Source of the DNA: Ruminococcus sp. AF46-10NS
Lineage (GTDB): Bacteria; Bacillota; Clostridia; Lachnospirales; Lachnospiraceae
NCBI RefSeq assembly: GCF_003474435.1
Contig: NZ_QRNF01000012.1
Span: 24,397 to 88,396 of the forward strand
Length of the DNA stretch: 64,000 nucleotides
Reading direction: 5' to 3'
Under the pieces are notes generated by a model, which saw nothing but the letters and a program-made list of their open reading frames with translations, had not been told where the DNA came from and searched no databases. Below are positions 7,847 through 15,549 of the stretch, in pieces; position 1 is the first letter of the stretch, and every line of letters begins with the position of its first letter. The translations under genes and the position numbers were made by a program.

Positions 7847-8941
7847 CTAATATAATTCCCTTTTATTATGACAGTAGATTTTTATTTCCATAGCAGCAAT
7901 ATTTATAAGTCCCAAGAGCAATATAAGATTTATCGGAAAATATTTTCTCACTACATCACCTGTTACAGCAATTGATGACACGCTGATAAGCAGAATCCAT
8001 ATAGAATATTTATCCCATGCTTTTCGATACTGCTCTATCTTCCTCAACACAAATATCTCACTACTTATTCCTAGTCCAAGAAAAATAAGAATAGTCATAA
8101 TTCTCAAAAAACACGACCATCCTGCTGAAAAATACTCTCGCTCACCTAAAATATTTAATTCTGATGGATGGATTAACCACTCTATATATCTATACCAAAA
8201 CCTCAATGGAACAGTTATGCAAGCAAATAGATCTTTTTGAAATACTGTATTTTTTATTACTGCCAACAAAACCAAGATCATATAAGCTATCATCCAGAAT
8301 GTTTCCTTTTCTTTCGCTTCATTTTTCAACTTTTTTATTTCACAATCTGTTTTTTTCTTCACAGTCTTTACTTCTTCTTGTGCCTTATTAAACTGGTATT
8401 CTATTGTTCTAGCCTTTTTCTTTGCTTCTTTCTGTTTCTTCTGTGCTTCATCTACTGCCTCAACAGATGATTTATTCACCTGTATCTGCAATTTAGAGTT
8501 CTGGTCCCGAACGTCTTTTATTTCTTCTTCGAGCTGCTCTTGTTCGCTCCTGCTCTTCAAGCCGTTTCTGTTCCTCAAATCGTCGTTGCTCTGCTGAAGC
8601 GATCGATTCAACTTCTGCGTTTCGGACAGTTCGGTTGTCAAACGATGAATTTCGTCGTTTAATTTCCGAATTTCGTCTTGCATTTCGTGATTCTCGAAGA
8701 ATAAATTCTGTTTTTCCATTTTCAGCTTGTGTGTCCTTTCCTGAAATTTCTGGATAAACTCGTTCATCTTCTGATTTCTCACCTGTAACTCGTCTCTCTC
8801 TTCCGTCACTAGCTCCAGTGAAGCCGCCTGCTCCTTCGCAAGCTGCTTCCACTTGTCGGTAGTATCCGGCAAGCTCTTCATCTGCTCCGTTTGTTCGTTC
8901 TGCTTCGGCTCGTACCCTTTCGTAATTTCTATTAAATTCAT
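7847..8941 (-). CDS. Coiled-coil membrane protein nested in the relaxase gene (MobB-like)
   Basis: A 364-residue protein whose first 150 codons overlap the 3' end of the relaxase gene in another frame. The chosen ATG (8939-8941) is preceded by AAGGAGG at 8951-8957, a near-perfect binding site embedded in relaxase coding sequence, so translation is credible. Residues about 45-230 are charged heptad-rich coiled coil (EERDELQVRNQKMNEF, LTTELSETQKLNRSLQ). About four membrane segments follow (MIAYMILVLLAVI, IMTILIFLGLGI, WILLISVSSIAV, INLILLLGLINIAAM). ColE1-type plasmids have an analogous membrane-associated MobB nested in mobA, so a role in relaxosome assembly or coupling is inferred. A longer start at 9013 lacks a binding site. 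Confidence 0.7.
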   Translation of the reverse strand: MNLIEITKGYEPKQNEQTEQMKSLPDTTDKWKQLAKEQAASLELVTEERDELQVRNQKMNEFIQKFQERTHKLKMEKQNLFFENHEMQDEIRKLNDEIHRLTTELSETQKLNRSLQQSNDDLRNRNGLKSRSEQEQLEEEIKDVRDQNSKLQIQVNKSSVEAVDEAQKKQKEAKKKARTIEYQFNKAQEEVKTVKKKTDCEIKKLKNEAKEKETFWMIAYMILVLLAVIKNTVFQKDLFACITVPLRFWYRYIEWLIHPSELNILGEREYFSAGWSCFLRIMTILIFLGLGISSEIFVLRKIEQYRKAWDKYSIWILLISVSSIAVTGDVVRKYFPINLILLLGLINIAAMEIKIYCHNKRELY

Positions 8942-9734
8942 TCTCCAAACCCTCCTTGCTGATATCAAGATGGAATGTTTTTGACAGATTACTGTCACGT
9001 ACTTTTTTTCCATCCTGCTTCTGAAATATGATGTGTTTTCGCTTCTCAGTCCAGTTTACGTTCCACCCAAACTGCTTCATTTTTTCTATAAACTTTTCCT
9101 TACTGATACAATTTTCCAGTGCTTTTAACACCGCCATTGCACAGTCCGCTACAAAGCTGTCCTTTACCTGCTGTCGGAACAGGTTATATTTATCTTTACT
9201 CCATGCAACAACTTCCCCTTTTTCAATCTGGCTTCCATCAAAGTGCTTTCCTTTCTCGGTAACTGTAAGTCCACGTTCCCGGCACATCTGGTTGCTAAGC
9301 TGTTTCATACGTTCCAGATCTTTTCTGGTATTATGCAGCTTTCTCCCATCTTCATAACTCACTGAATTGGTAACCAGATGGCAGTGGATATGGTCTTTAT
9401 CCTTATGCACAGCCACTAAGGTCTGGAATCCACTGAACCATTTTTCTGCAAACTCTTTTCCAAATTCTAATGCCTGATCCGGAGTAATCTGCTCGTCCTT
9501 ATGCCAGGAAATAATGTTGTGGGCATACATTCTCCCAGTGTCTTTATCCCACATCTTCTTTTCTTCTAGAAAGGTTCTGTACACTAGATCATAATTGATT
9601 TCATCGTGGCGGTACGGGCCTGTTACATAAGTAAGCAGCTCACTGGTCTTATCTGGTCGCAGAACATATTCGATACAGTTTCTCATTGCTCCGTGTGAAT
9701 TTGTCCGCTTATTAATCGTCTTATTAATAGCCAT
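8493..9734 (-). CDS. mobA: MOBP-type relaxase / mobilization nuclease
   Basis: A 413-residue relaxase that nicks one strand at oriT and pilots it during conjugation. The N-terminal domain (residues 1-180) shows the family signature: HGAMRNCIEYVL near residue 14 with a catalytic Tyr candidate, and the metal-binding HUH motif HKDKDHIHCHLVTNSV near residue 110. Residues about 180-280 carry a conserved linker (VLKALENCISKEKFIEKMK). The last 130 residues are charged and low-complexity (EQRRFEEQKRLEEQERTRA, ending RRSGPEL), which fits its DNA also encoding another protein. The start at 9734 overlaps the end of mobC by 52 bp. No coupling protein or secretion genes are present, so transfer would need a helper. 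Confidence 0.9.
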   Translation of the reverse strand: MAINKTINKRTNSHGAMRNCIEYVLRPDKTSELLTYVTGPYRHDEINYDLVYRTFLEEKKMWDKDTGRMYAHNIISWHKDEQITPDQALEFGKEFAEKWFSGFQTLVAVHKDKDHIHCHLVTNSVSYEDGRKLHNTRKDLERMKQLSNQMCRERGLTVTEKGKHFDGSQIEKGEVVAWSKDKYNLFRQQVKDSFVADCAMAVLKALENCISKEKFIEKMKQFGWNVNWTEKRKHIIFQKQDGKKVRDSNLSKTFHLDISKEGLENEFNRNYERVRAEAERTNGADEELAGYYRQVEAACEGAGGFTGASDGRERRVTGEKSEDERVYPEISGKDTQAENGKTEFILRESRNARRNSEIKRRNSSFDNRTVRNAEVESIASAEQRRFEEQKRLEEQERTRAARRRNKRRSGPEL

Positions 9735-10062
9735 ATCTTTTCACTCTCCTTCCGGTACTTAAGAATATTTTTATTGAGGAAATACAGCGTACTGTCATTT
9801 GGAACTTCTCCATCTGTATGCAGCTTTCTTGCAATCTGATTGATATTTGTAGTAGCTCCACAAAGCTGACTGAGAATATCTGCAAACATCTGGTTCAATC
9901 TTTTCAGTTCTTCCACTTCCTCTGTAGAAGCTATCTTCAATCTGCGATTGCTTTTATTACAACTTCCTGCTGTGTTCTTCCGGATTCTTTCACTTTGTTT
10001 TGAAGCAGATTATATTCCTCGTTATTCATCCGTATGGTTACTGTATGATTTCGTTTTCTCAT
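9683..10062 (-). pseudogene. mobC: MobC-like relaxosome accessory protein, split by a one-base deletion
   Basis: Two overlapping frames together encode one MobC-type protein. The first frame starts at the ATG 10060-10062 (MRKRNHTVTIRMNNEEYNLL, a ribbon-helix-helix-like DNA-binding start) and stops at 9937 after VIKAIAD. The second continues from about 9940 with KIASTEEVEELKRLNQMF and NINQIARKLHTDGEVP, the conserved MobC C-terminal region. The minus strand reads GCAGATTGAAG; one more T (GCAGATTTGAAG) restores a continuous 126-residue protein. This is either a real frameshift or a sequencing error in a T run. MobC normally helps open oriT and recruits the relaxase encoded next to it. Confidence 0.8.
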
Positions 10063-10146
10063 AGGCTTTTGTCTCCTTCCTTGCTTCATTTTCATTCTTT
10101 ATCAACAGACACAGCGTTTCGGCTAAAATTTACAGGGATTCCATAA

Positions 10147-10349
10147 GGGGCAACGCCCCTTTGGTGGGTGCAGGGTGAAACCCTAGTCAATCAGTAAGTG
10201 TTCCGTAGGAATGTCCGGTGGACATTTCGCAGGAATACTTACGCCATTAACGTGCCGGGGTTCCAAGGGGCAGAGCCCTCTGGCAAGTTTAGGAGCAGCC
10301 CAAAGGCTGGCTCCGGTGCAGAGTGGCTTGCCACTTTGCGAAACTTGCC
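10147..10349. other. Hairpin-rich candidate origin of transfer
   Basis: Just upstream of mobC, about 200 bp hold a series of inverted repeats: GGGGC AAC GCCCC (10147-10159); AGGGT GAA ACCCT (10172-10184); a nested pair with outer arms 10194-10204/10232-10242 and inner arms AATGTCC/GGACATT (10210-10216/10220-10226); GGCAAGTTT (10282-10290) against AAACTTGCC (10341-10349); and within that AGTGG CTTG CCACT (10322-10335). Origins of transfer of MOBP elements are usually next to mobC and contain such repeats, so oriT is the best reading. A nick site cannot be assigned. Confidence 0.55.
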
Positions 10350-10812
10350 TGTCATCTCCCCACCACTGAACCAGCACCAAGTAAGCAACATTCTCCTCTG
10401 CGTTATTAAGCCAAAATTGAGATGACAGTGGTTTTGTGGTGCAGGAACTGACTGTAAAAGAAAGAGAAAATCTCCACATTCCATAGATTTTTCCTTTCTG
10501 AAACAGGCTAGTCATGCACCACTCCGATGCGAAGTATCGGACAATCATGTGCCGTATCCGGCACTCTATATTTCTTCTTTGCCTTGCTTATACAACGTTT
10601 TCCATCTGCAAATGCCTCTCTGCCATATTTCGCTGTTATTTCTGCTTTTCTTTTTCTGAATCACTTTCCATTTCTGCTGAAAAGCATAAAAATAGCAGTC
10701 ATGAACATTTCACTGATTTTTACCAATAGAAATGCCATCACTGCCATTACCTTTTTCTGCTATTCTGTTTCCGTAAAGCTTTCCTTACTGTCAGTCTATT
10801 TTTCTATTACTG
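10350..10812. other. 463-bp stretch without a supported gene
   Basis: ORFs on both strands here have no ribosome binding site worth noting and no recognisable protein features. The plus-strand ORF at 10527-10871 is rich in Phe, Ile and Ser from AT-rich DNA and overlaps the end of the small membrane gene. A 29-codon minus-strand ORF (from about 10744, MAVMAFLLVKISEMF) looks hydrophobic but is too short to support. The region probably carries the left flank of oriT and leader DNA for the mobilization genes. Confidence 0.5.
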
Positions 10813-11076
10813 CTATTTTATTTTGTCGCAAATTTCAAACAGGTCATGCAATAAATTCTCCAGTTTCATAAGTCTGCGATGCTGATACCAGATCAATCCG
10901 GGAAGTCCCACTGCAAGGAAGAACGAAGCACATAAAATCTTTATTGCCTGTCCTCTGCTACTTATCCCTCCATATCCAAATCCACATACCAGATTCACGA
11001 ATAAAACATAGAAATATCCACAAAATAAAACAAATTCAAAAATCCACACCAGCACCTTTTTCACTTTCTCTTTCAC
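10813..11076 (-). CDS. Small membrane protein of the mobile element (87 aa)
   Basis: An 87-residue protein with two predicted membrane segments: WIFEFVLFCGYFYVLFVNLV (residues about 11-30) and ILCASFFLAVGLPGLIWY (about 47-64). A charged tail follows (RLMKLENLLHDLFEICDKIK). The GTG start at 11076 follows AGGAGGGAG, a strong ribosome binding site. A sigma-A type promoter upstream (TTGAAA at 11137-11132, 17-bp spacer, TACACT at 11114-11109) overlaps the operators shared with the divergent XRE gene. I do not recognise the family. A role in entry exclusion or mobilization is only a guess. Confidence 0.6.
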   Translation of the reverse strand: MKEKVKKVLVWIFEFVLFCGYFYVLFVNLVCGFGYGGISSRGQAIKILCASFFLAVGLPGLIWYQHRRLMKLENLLHDLFEICDKIK

Positions 11077-11108
11077 TCTGTACTTCTCCCTCCTGCATTT
11101 TTAAATTC

Positions 11109-11154
11109 AGTGTAGCGAATTTCTCGCTATATTTCAATAGTGAATATCTCGCTA
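11109..11154. promoter_or_regulatory. Twin palindromic operators between divergent genes
   Basis: TAGCGA-5-TCGCTA at 11113-11129 is a perfect inverted repeat. TAGTGA-5-TCGCTA at 11138-11154 is a second copy with one mismatch; the centres are 25 bp apart. They cover the promoter of the minus-strand membrane gene (TTGAAA/TACACT) and lie 30-70 bp before the XRE gene. The XRE protein encoded next door is the obvious candidate to bind them and repress both directions. Confidence 0.7.
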
Positions 11155-11182
11155 AGTTATTATTATGCTAGAGGTGAAACGC

Positions 11183-11416
11183 ATGTATCAGAGAATACGG
11201 AATCTGCGTGAAGATCGTGACCTTACGCAGAAGAATATGGGTGAAATTCTGAATTGCAGTCAGCGTATTTACAGTAATTATGAATGTGGTGATGTCGATA
11301 TCCCTACTCACATTCTGATTAAACTGGCTGAATTTCATAACACCAGCGTTGATTATCTGCTAAACCTGACAGATGATAAACGTCCTTACCCAAGAAAAAA
11401 GAATAGCTCCACTTAA
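11183..11416 (+). CDS. XRE-family regulator of the mobile element (77 aa)
   Basis: A 77-residue helix-turn-helix protein: RIRNLREDRDLTQKNMGEIL is helix 1-2, CSQRIYSNYECGDVDIP is the recognition region, and TSVDYLLNLTDDKRPYP is the usual end. I chose the ATG at 11183 because AGAGGTG lies 7 bases upstream; the ATG at 11165 has no binding site. It is the only plus-strand gene of the element and is divergent from the membrane protein gene, with twin operators between. Such proteins usually control mobilization or replication genes of clostridial elements. Confidence 0.85.
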   Translation: MYQRIRNLREDRDLTQKNMGEILNCSQRIYSNYECGDVDIPTHILIKLAEFHNTSVDYLLNLTDDKRPYPRKKNSST

Positions 11417-11469
11417 GGCAGTCCGATTTATTTTATGCAAACCGGACTGCTTTTCCTTTTTACAGACAG

Positions 11470-11922
11470 CTAAAAACTATCCGCAAAATCCAGTGCTGCA
11501 TCCATATCAGCTTCTTTCTCCCAGTCCAGATTATCTTCTGCGATCTCTCCATCCGTTTTCTCCATTGTTAGTATTCTGTCCGGCAGATTAATTTCTCCTA
11601 CCGATTCTTTTACAAACGGTACAAGCATTTCCATCAGATTCTTCGCTATAGCCATCGGGGCAGATTCTTTCACTCCATCTCGGACAGCTGTTTCCACTCT
11701 TTCCAGAAAAGCATCTTCCTTTTCTCTGGTTTCCAGATACGGATCTGCTTCATTCCTGTACTCTCTGGAAAAATAATCGTTTAAAGCAACTACAACTGCT
11801 CTGGTGTACGATTTATATTTTTCCCTGTCCATCGTCTGCAAATATTCCCATGCCTGCCTGTCCTGTTCATCACAAAGATTCAAACGGATATTTGTGTTGA
11901 TGATTTTCCGTTCTTTTCTCAT
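11470..11922 (-). CDS. parR: ParR-like plasmid partition adaptor
   Basis: A 150-residue protein whose N-terminus (NTNIRLNLCDEQDRQAWEYL, then SYTRAVVVALNDYF) fits a ribbon-helix-helix DNA-binding domain. The remainder is acidic and ends in DWEKEADMDAALDFADSF, a typical C-terminal tail contacting the actin-like partner. It starts within the last codons of the ParM-like gene (ATGA overlap), the standard parMR arrangement. It should bind a centromere (parC) and link it to ParM filaments. Homology to ParR is inferred from context and architecture, since ParR sequences diverge strongly. Confidence 0.7.
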   Translation of the reverse strand: MRKERKIINTNIRLNLCDEQDRQAWEYLQTMDREKYKSYTRAVVVALNDYFSREYRNEADPYLETREKEDAFLERVETAVRDGVKESAPMAIAKNLMEMLVPFVKESVGEINLPDRILTMEKTDGEIAEDNLDWEKEADMDAALDFADSF

Positions 11923-12868
11923 ACAAGCATCCCTCCGTTTCTCTGGATTTTTCTTACGGTCATTGCTTCATAGCCTTTCGCTGTGGCACAGATGTCCCGT
12001 ACAATTGTCACCCGGCTCTTGTCATATTCTCCAAAATTCTGGATCATACAACCGCCACCGCCGACCACATACAGACGCATCAGTTCTGGATATATTCCCG
12101 TTCTCTCAGCTTATGGAAGATTTCTTTCGTATAATCTCCGGCAGCTTTACGAATGACTGTCAGATATTTCTCGCCAATATCTGCTGTCCCGGTACGGATT
12201 ACCTGCTCAATCACCAAATCGTCCACCACTGTTCCCAGTTCTTTCAGCAGGGATTCCCTTACAGCAAGCACACACTGATGTGTTCCATATTTCTCTGTAA
12301 AGCATTTCTTCTCTAATGGACGGGAATTGTTGATATACATGATGTTCATAGTTCCGTTTCCAATATCCACCAGCATATTGATGCCTTTAAAATCCTGTAA
12401 GCGGTAAAAGGCTGCTGCAAATCCCTGTGGGTAAATATCAGCGCCTGCAAACTCTACATGATACTCTTTATTGCGGAATATAAAATCTACGCTTTCATTC
12501 TGAAGAAGATATTTCTGGAAATCTTCTTTCTGTGTAGCCACCCAGGTAAGCGGAAGTCCGGCTGCGATATGTACCGTTGCCCGATTCATTCCTTTCCCAT
12601 CAAGTTCTCTTGCGATAGCCGCCAGTGTCAGCACATAATAGTCCTCGTCCTGCGTTTTCTCTGCACAGAACTCCTTGTGTTCCTCTCCGATCTGGTAATA
12701 CATGCCATTGTAAACAAGAAGATTATTCTGGAAGATTGGCTCCTTGTCATATCTGGCTACACCGGATGGAAAGCATCTGGTGGCTGTTTTCATGTTTCCA
12801 TACCCATGATCAATCCCGATCACCATAACTGTCTCATTATTGTTGTTTTTCATCATTCTCATAATCAT
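11919..12868 (-). pseudogene. parM: ParM-like actin ATPase, split by a one-base deletion
   Basis: An actin-fold plasmid segregation protein in two frames. The first frame (12868-12080) shows the phosphate-1 loop VIGIDHGYGNMKT, NMLVDIGNGTMNIMY (phosphate 2) and the connecting helix up to HKLRERE, then stops early. The second frame carries PELMRLYVVGGGGCMIQNF (adenosine motif) and ends at 11919 with RNGGMLV. One extra base near 12090 (TATAATCC instead of TATATCC on the minus strand) restores a 316-residue protein. As read, the protein lacks its adenosine-binding motif and would not polymerise. A sequencing error is as likely as true decay. It is coupled to parR downstream. Confidence 0.8.
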
Positions 12869-13056
12869 ACCTCATACTTTCTTAATATTTATTTTTGACT
12901 TTCTCCCAAATTCGAGAAAAACCTATATTTGTATCAGCTAAAATGTTGATACATAAAAAGGGCAGTCAGTGTAAAAAAAGCAAAATTTTATGTACTTTGG
13001 CAGCTATCTTTGTTATTTCTCCTGCTCCGGTAACATTTCTTTTTGCTTATTTTGCC
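12869..13056. other. Intergenic region before parM, possible parC
   Basis: This 188-bp AT-rich gap lies between the primase gene's stop and parM's start. Type II partition systems keep the centromere (parC) upstream of parM. I see one hairpin-like repeat (GTATCA/TGATAC around 12937-12958) but no set of iterons, so parC is suggested by position only. Confidence 0.3.
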
Positions 13057-14895
13057 CTAAATGCCCTTAATTCCCTGATTCATATTTAACTGTAACTGTT
13101 TATAATCTGTATCTGTTTCTTCAAAAGGTATTCTTTCTTCTGGATCTACAGGACAAAAATCTTCTTCCTTAACTGCAATATCCTGATAATAAAACTCACC
13201 ATTGTACTGCTTCAGAAGGAAACCTTTATCTGTCATATTCCTGAAAAAGTTAGATTTACCATGCCCCTGTCTGCCATTCTCTTTGCAGTATTCCTCATAC
13301 ATATGGAACACTTCACTTCGTTTCAGACGTTTTCCTTTGGCACGCACCAATGACTCATCAATAAAAGCACAGATACTATCTGACGTCCGTTGCACTTCTC
13401 TTACACATTCTTTGCTGTGTTCGCTCTCCGTGAACTTTCCCTGTTCGTACAGATTTTTCAATGCAATCATCGCCATATGAATTGCATAATCAGATTCTGC
13501 CTGTACCTTTTCCTTTAAGTGCAGATCTTTTTCACCACTTTTTACTACCCGGTTCATATCGAGAATCAGTAGTCTACGGTAAAAAGCATCTGACTTATCC
13601 TCAAGATTCTGCGGCATTTCATTGGTAGAAAAAAGCAGCTTCGCATAAGAGTGGAAATGAATTGCATCCTGTCCTTTTTTCTCATAAATCAGTGTGTCCT
13701 CACCGACTGCTTTCTTTAATACATCTGTATTCTCCATTGCCTTGCATGGAATATCCGCACAGGCATTTAACAGCTTTCCGTACATTCCAGTTGCATAGAA
13801 TCGTTTGTTCAAATCCTGTAAAGAAATGCTGGACATATTGGTGATTCCAACTACATGCTGGATCAGTGATACTGCCACAGACTTTCCGGTTCCACCATTT
13901 CCTTTCAATGTAAGGAATTTCTGAAACTGCGTATCCTGTGTCATGCAGTATCCAAAATACTCCCAGAATGTCTGCTGTTCTTCTTTGTTAGGAAGAGACG
14001 ATGCCAGATACTTTTTGATATTTTCTCCACCTTGTAACACCTGCTCACAATCCTCTGGATAATAGGGAAATGGAATCTGATTGATTGTCAGATAATCCGG
14101 ATTGTGTTCCAGCATTTCACCCGTAACCGGATCATAATATCCATTTTTGAAGTTGATCCACCGCACAGGCTGTTTATTTAGTTCATATGCCTCTCGGTGA
14201 ACTTTTGGCTGTGTGATCAGCAGATTATAGATTCTTTTGATCACTCCACTCTGTACCTGATCTCGATAAATCAGCTTCTGAATACGATATTTCATTCTTA
14301 CCCCATCATGGTCTTCCATGAAAACGCCATGCTCATAATAATACGGTGTGATTCCTACCACAAAAAACTGAACATTCTCCACCAGATAATCTACAATCTC
14401 CATATCCCGGACGCCTTTCACATTTCCTTTTGCATCAAATAAGTGAAAACGACTCAGTTCCGGTTCTTCTCTCGGATCTCGTTCAAAACGCAGAATATAC
14501 TGTTCCAGTAATTTCTCAACTTCTTTCTGATTATCCAGTTTGCCAAGATACTCTTTCTCTTTGAACAACTGCCAGCCTGCTTTTCCGTCGAGACCAGCGT
14601 CTTTGAAAAATGTCTGTAACTTATCATTCATCCACTTCACTGTACAGGCAGCCACATAATGATAGGCACTCTGACAGCTTCCAGTAAACTGAATAGACCT
14701 CATTTCCTCTATAAAAGAATCTGCACTGAAATAATATCCGTCATCTTCCTGCACCAGACAGATTGCCTGATATCCTGACATTACAATATTCAACGCTATA
14801 TCCTGATTGTCCACCAGAAAGATATAGGTTTGTGCTGTCCCTTCTGGATTGGTTTCCATATAATGCTTCAAAAACTTCTTGTTCAAACTTATCAC
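13057..14895 (-). CDS. Phage/plasmid primase-helicase (D5/P4-like, SF3 helicase)
   Basis: A 612-residue replication protein. Residues about 270-560 form the D5-type SF3 helicase: Walker A LTLKGNGGTGKSVAV near residue 330, Walker B-like region KLLNACADIPCKAM, and the sensor motif KLLFSTNEMPQNLEDKSDAF. The C-terminus (KRSEVFHMYEEYCKENG, then GFLLKQYNGEFYYQD) is the winged-helix module usual in P4-type primases. The N-terminal 250 residues show no clear catalytic primase motifs, so primer synthesis is unproven. It would initiate replication of the excised element. It sits between TnpV and the partition genes on the same strand. Confidence 0.85.
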   Translation of the reverse strand: MISLNKKFLKHYMETNPEGTAQTYIFLVDNQDIALNIVMSGYQAICLVQEDDGYYFSADSFIEEMRSIQFTGSCQSAYHYVAACTVKWMNDKLQTFFKDAGLDGKAGWQLFKEKEYLGKLDNQKEVEKLLEQYILRFERDPREEPELSRFHLFDAKGNVKGVRDMEIVDYLVENVQFFVVGITPYYYEHGVFMEDHDGVRMKYRIQKLIYRDQVQSGVIKRIYNLLITQPKVHREAYELNKQPVRWINFKNGYYDPVTGEMLEHNPDYLTINQIPFPYYPEDCEQVLQGGENIKKYLASSLPNKEEQQTFWEYFGYCMTQDTQFQKFLTLKGNGGTGKSVAVSLIQHVVGITNMSSISLQDLNKRFYATGMYGKLLNACADIPCKAMENTDVLKKAVGEDTLIYEKKGQDAIHFHSYAKLLFSTNEMPQNLEDKSDAFYRRLLILDMNRVVKSGEKDLHLKEKVQAESDYAIHMAMIALKNLYEQGKFTESEHSKECVREVQRTSDSICAFIDESLVRAKGKRLKRSEVFHMYEEYCKENGRQGHGKSNFFRNMTDKGFLLKQYNGEFYYQDIAVKEEDFCPVDPEERIPFEETDTDYKQLQLNMNQGIKGI

Positions 14896-15006
14896 TTCCT
14901 TTCAGGCAAAGAAAAAGACGCAAGCCATATTTTATGACTCACGCCTTACTTCGCTCACAATATTCTATTTTTATCAGTTACCTGCCAGATTGGTTACTGG
15001 CAATCC

Positions 15007-15354
15007 TTATACATAAATCAATTCTTTCAGGATAATCTCTTCTGCAATCGCTCTGTGCTGATTGGCAGCTCTTACCCATGCCATCTGATCTTTTTCCTTA
15101 TCCGGCAGTGGTTCTTTTTCTTCCAACTGTTTCAGAATCACTTCCTCCCGTTCCCTAGCTGCCTTGTCCACTTCCAAAAGATACTCTCCAATGGTATCCT
15201 GTAAAAGCATCACCTGATACGTTGAATTTCGATGGTCCTTCAGATAATCTCTGCGTAAAAATCCATATTTGCCAAGCTGCTCCATCTGCTCACCAGATTT
15301 ATAGGTGAGATTGGGAATCAGGTATCCATTTACATTTGTATAAGTCAGTTTCAT
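15007..15354 (-). CDS. tnpV: TnpV-family transposon protein
   Basis: A 115-residue protein matching the TnpV family found in Tn4451-like and other clostridial mobilizable elements. Signature segments are GYLIPNLTYKSGEQ and GKYGFLRRDYLKDHRNSTY near the N-terminus, then MLLQDTIGEYLLEVDKAARE. The length is typical. Its biochemical role is unknown. The ATG follows AGAGAGG. In Tn4451 the gene lies near the large serine recombinase TnpX, but no recombinase is found here, consistent with decay of this end. The 195 bp upstream hold only a 30-odd-codon remnant ending NLPGLDSK. Confidence 0.85.
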   Translation of the reverse strand: MKLTYTNVNGYLIPNLTYKSGEQMEQLGKYGFLRRDYLKDHRNSTYQVMLLQDTIGEYLLEVDKAAREREEVILKQLEEKEPLPDKEKDQMAWVRAANQHRAIAEEIILKELIYV

Positions 15355-15549
15355 ATTACTGTGACCTCTCTTTCGTTTAAGCTTTTATCTGTAACAAAAC
15401 CAGATGTTCATGTTACGTCATTGCTACAAATCTTTCTTTCCATATCATTTTGAATCCAACCCGGGCAGATTTTCTTCAAAATCATGGTGAAAGTGCTTCG
15501 TTTCTGTGTTGGGAAAATGAACGGAAACACTTGATTTTACTGACTTTCT

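Larger units (their letters stand above)
5822..15545. mobile_element. Integrated plasmid-like mobilizable element (no integrase seen)
   Basis: The segment holds genes typical of clostridial mobilizable or conjugative elements: restriction-modification genes, relaxase with MobC, hairpin-rich candidate oriT, XRE regulator, ParM/ParR partition genes, D5-type primase-helicase and TnpV. The left edge is sharp: an AraC gene and an hsdM gene are both cut at about 5822-5827. The right edge lies between the TnpV gene and the protease gene (15355-15549); no second half of the AraC gene is found there. No tyrosine or serine recombinase, no type IV secretion genes and no flanking direct repeat were found. 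I infer a decayed or partly deleted element. Both edges are approximate. Confidence 0.7.

Noticed and set aside
8942..9013. Longer start for the nested coiled-coil gene at 9013
   Set aside because: No ribosome binding site precedes it, while the ATG at 8941 has AAGGAGG at the right distance.
10183..10548. Overlapping ORFs on both strands of the oriT-like region (121, 81 and 75 codons)
   Set aside because: Their sequences are read through inverted repeats, have no ribosome binding site and no protein-like features.
10527..10871. Plus-strand 114-codon hydrophobic ORF
   Set aside because: It is an AT-rich open frame rich in Phe/Ile/Ser, lacks a ribosome binding site and overlaps the better-supported minus-strand membrane gene.
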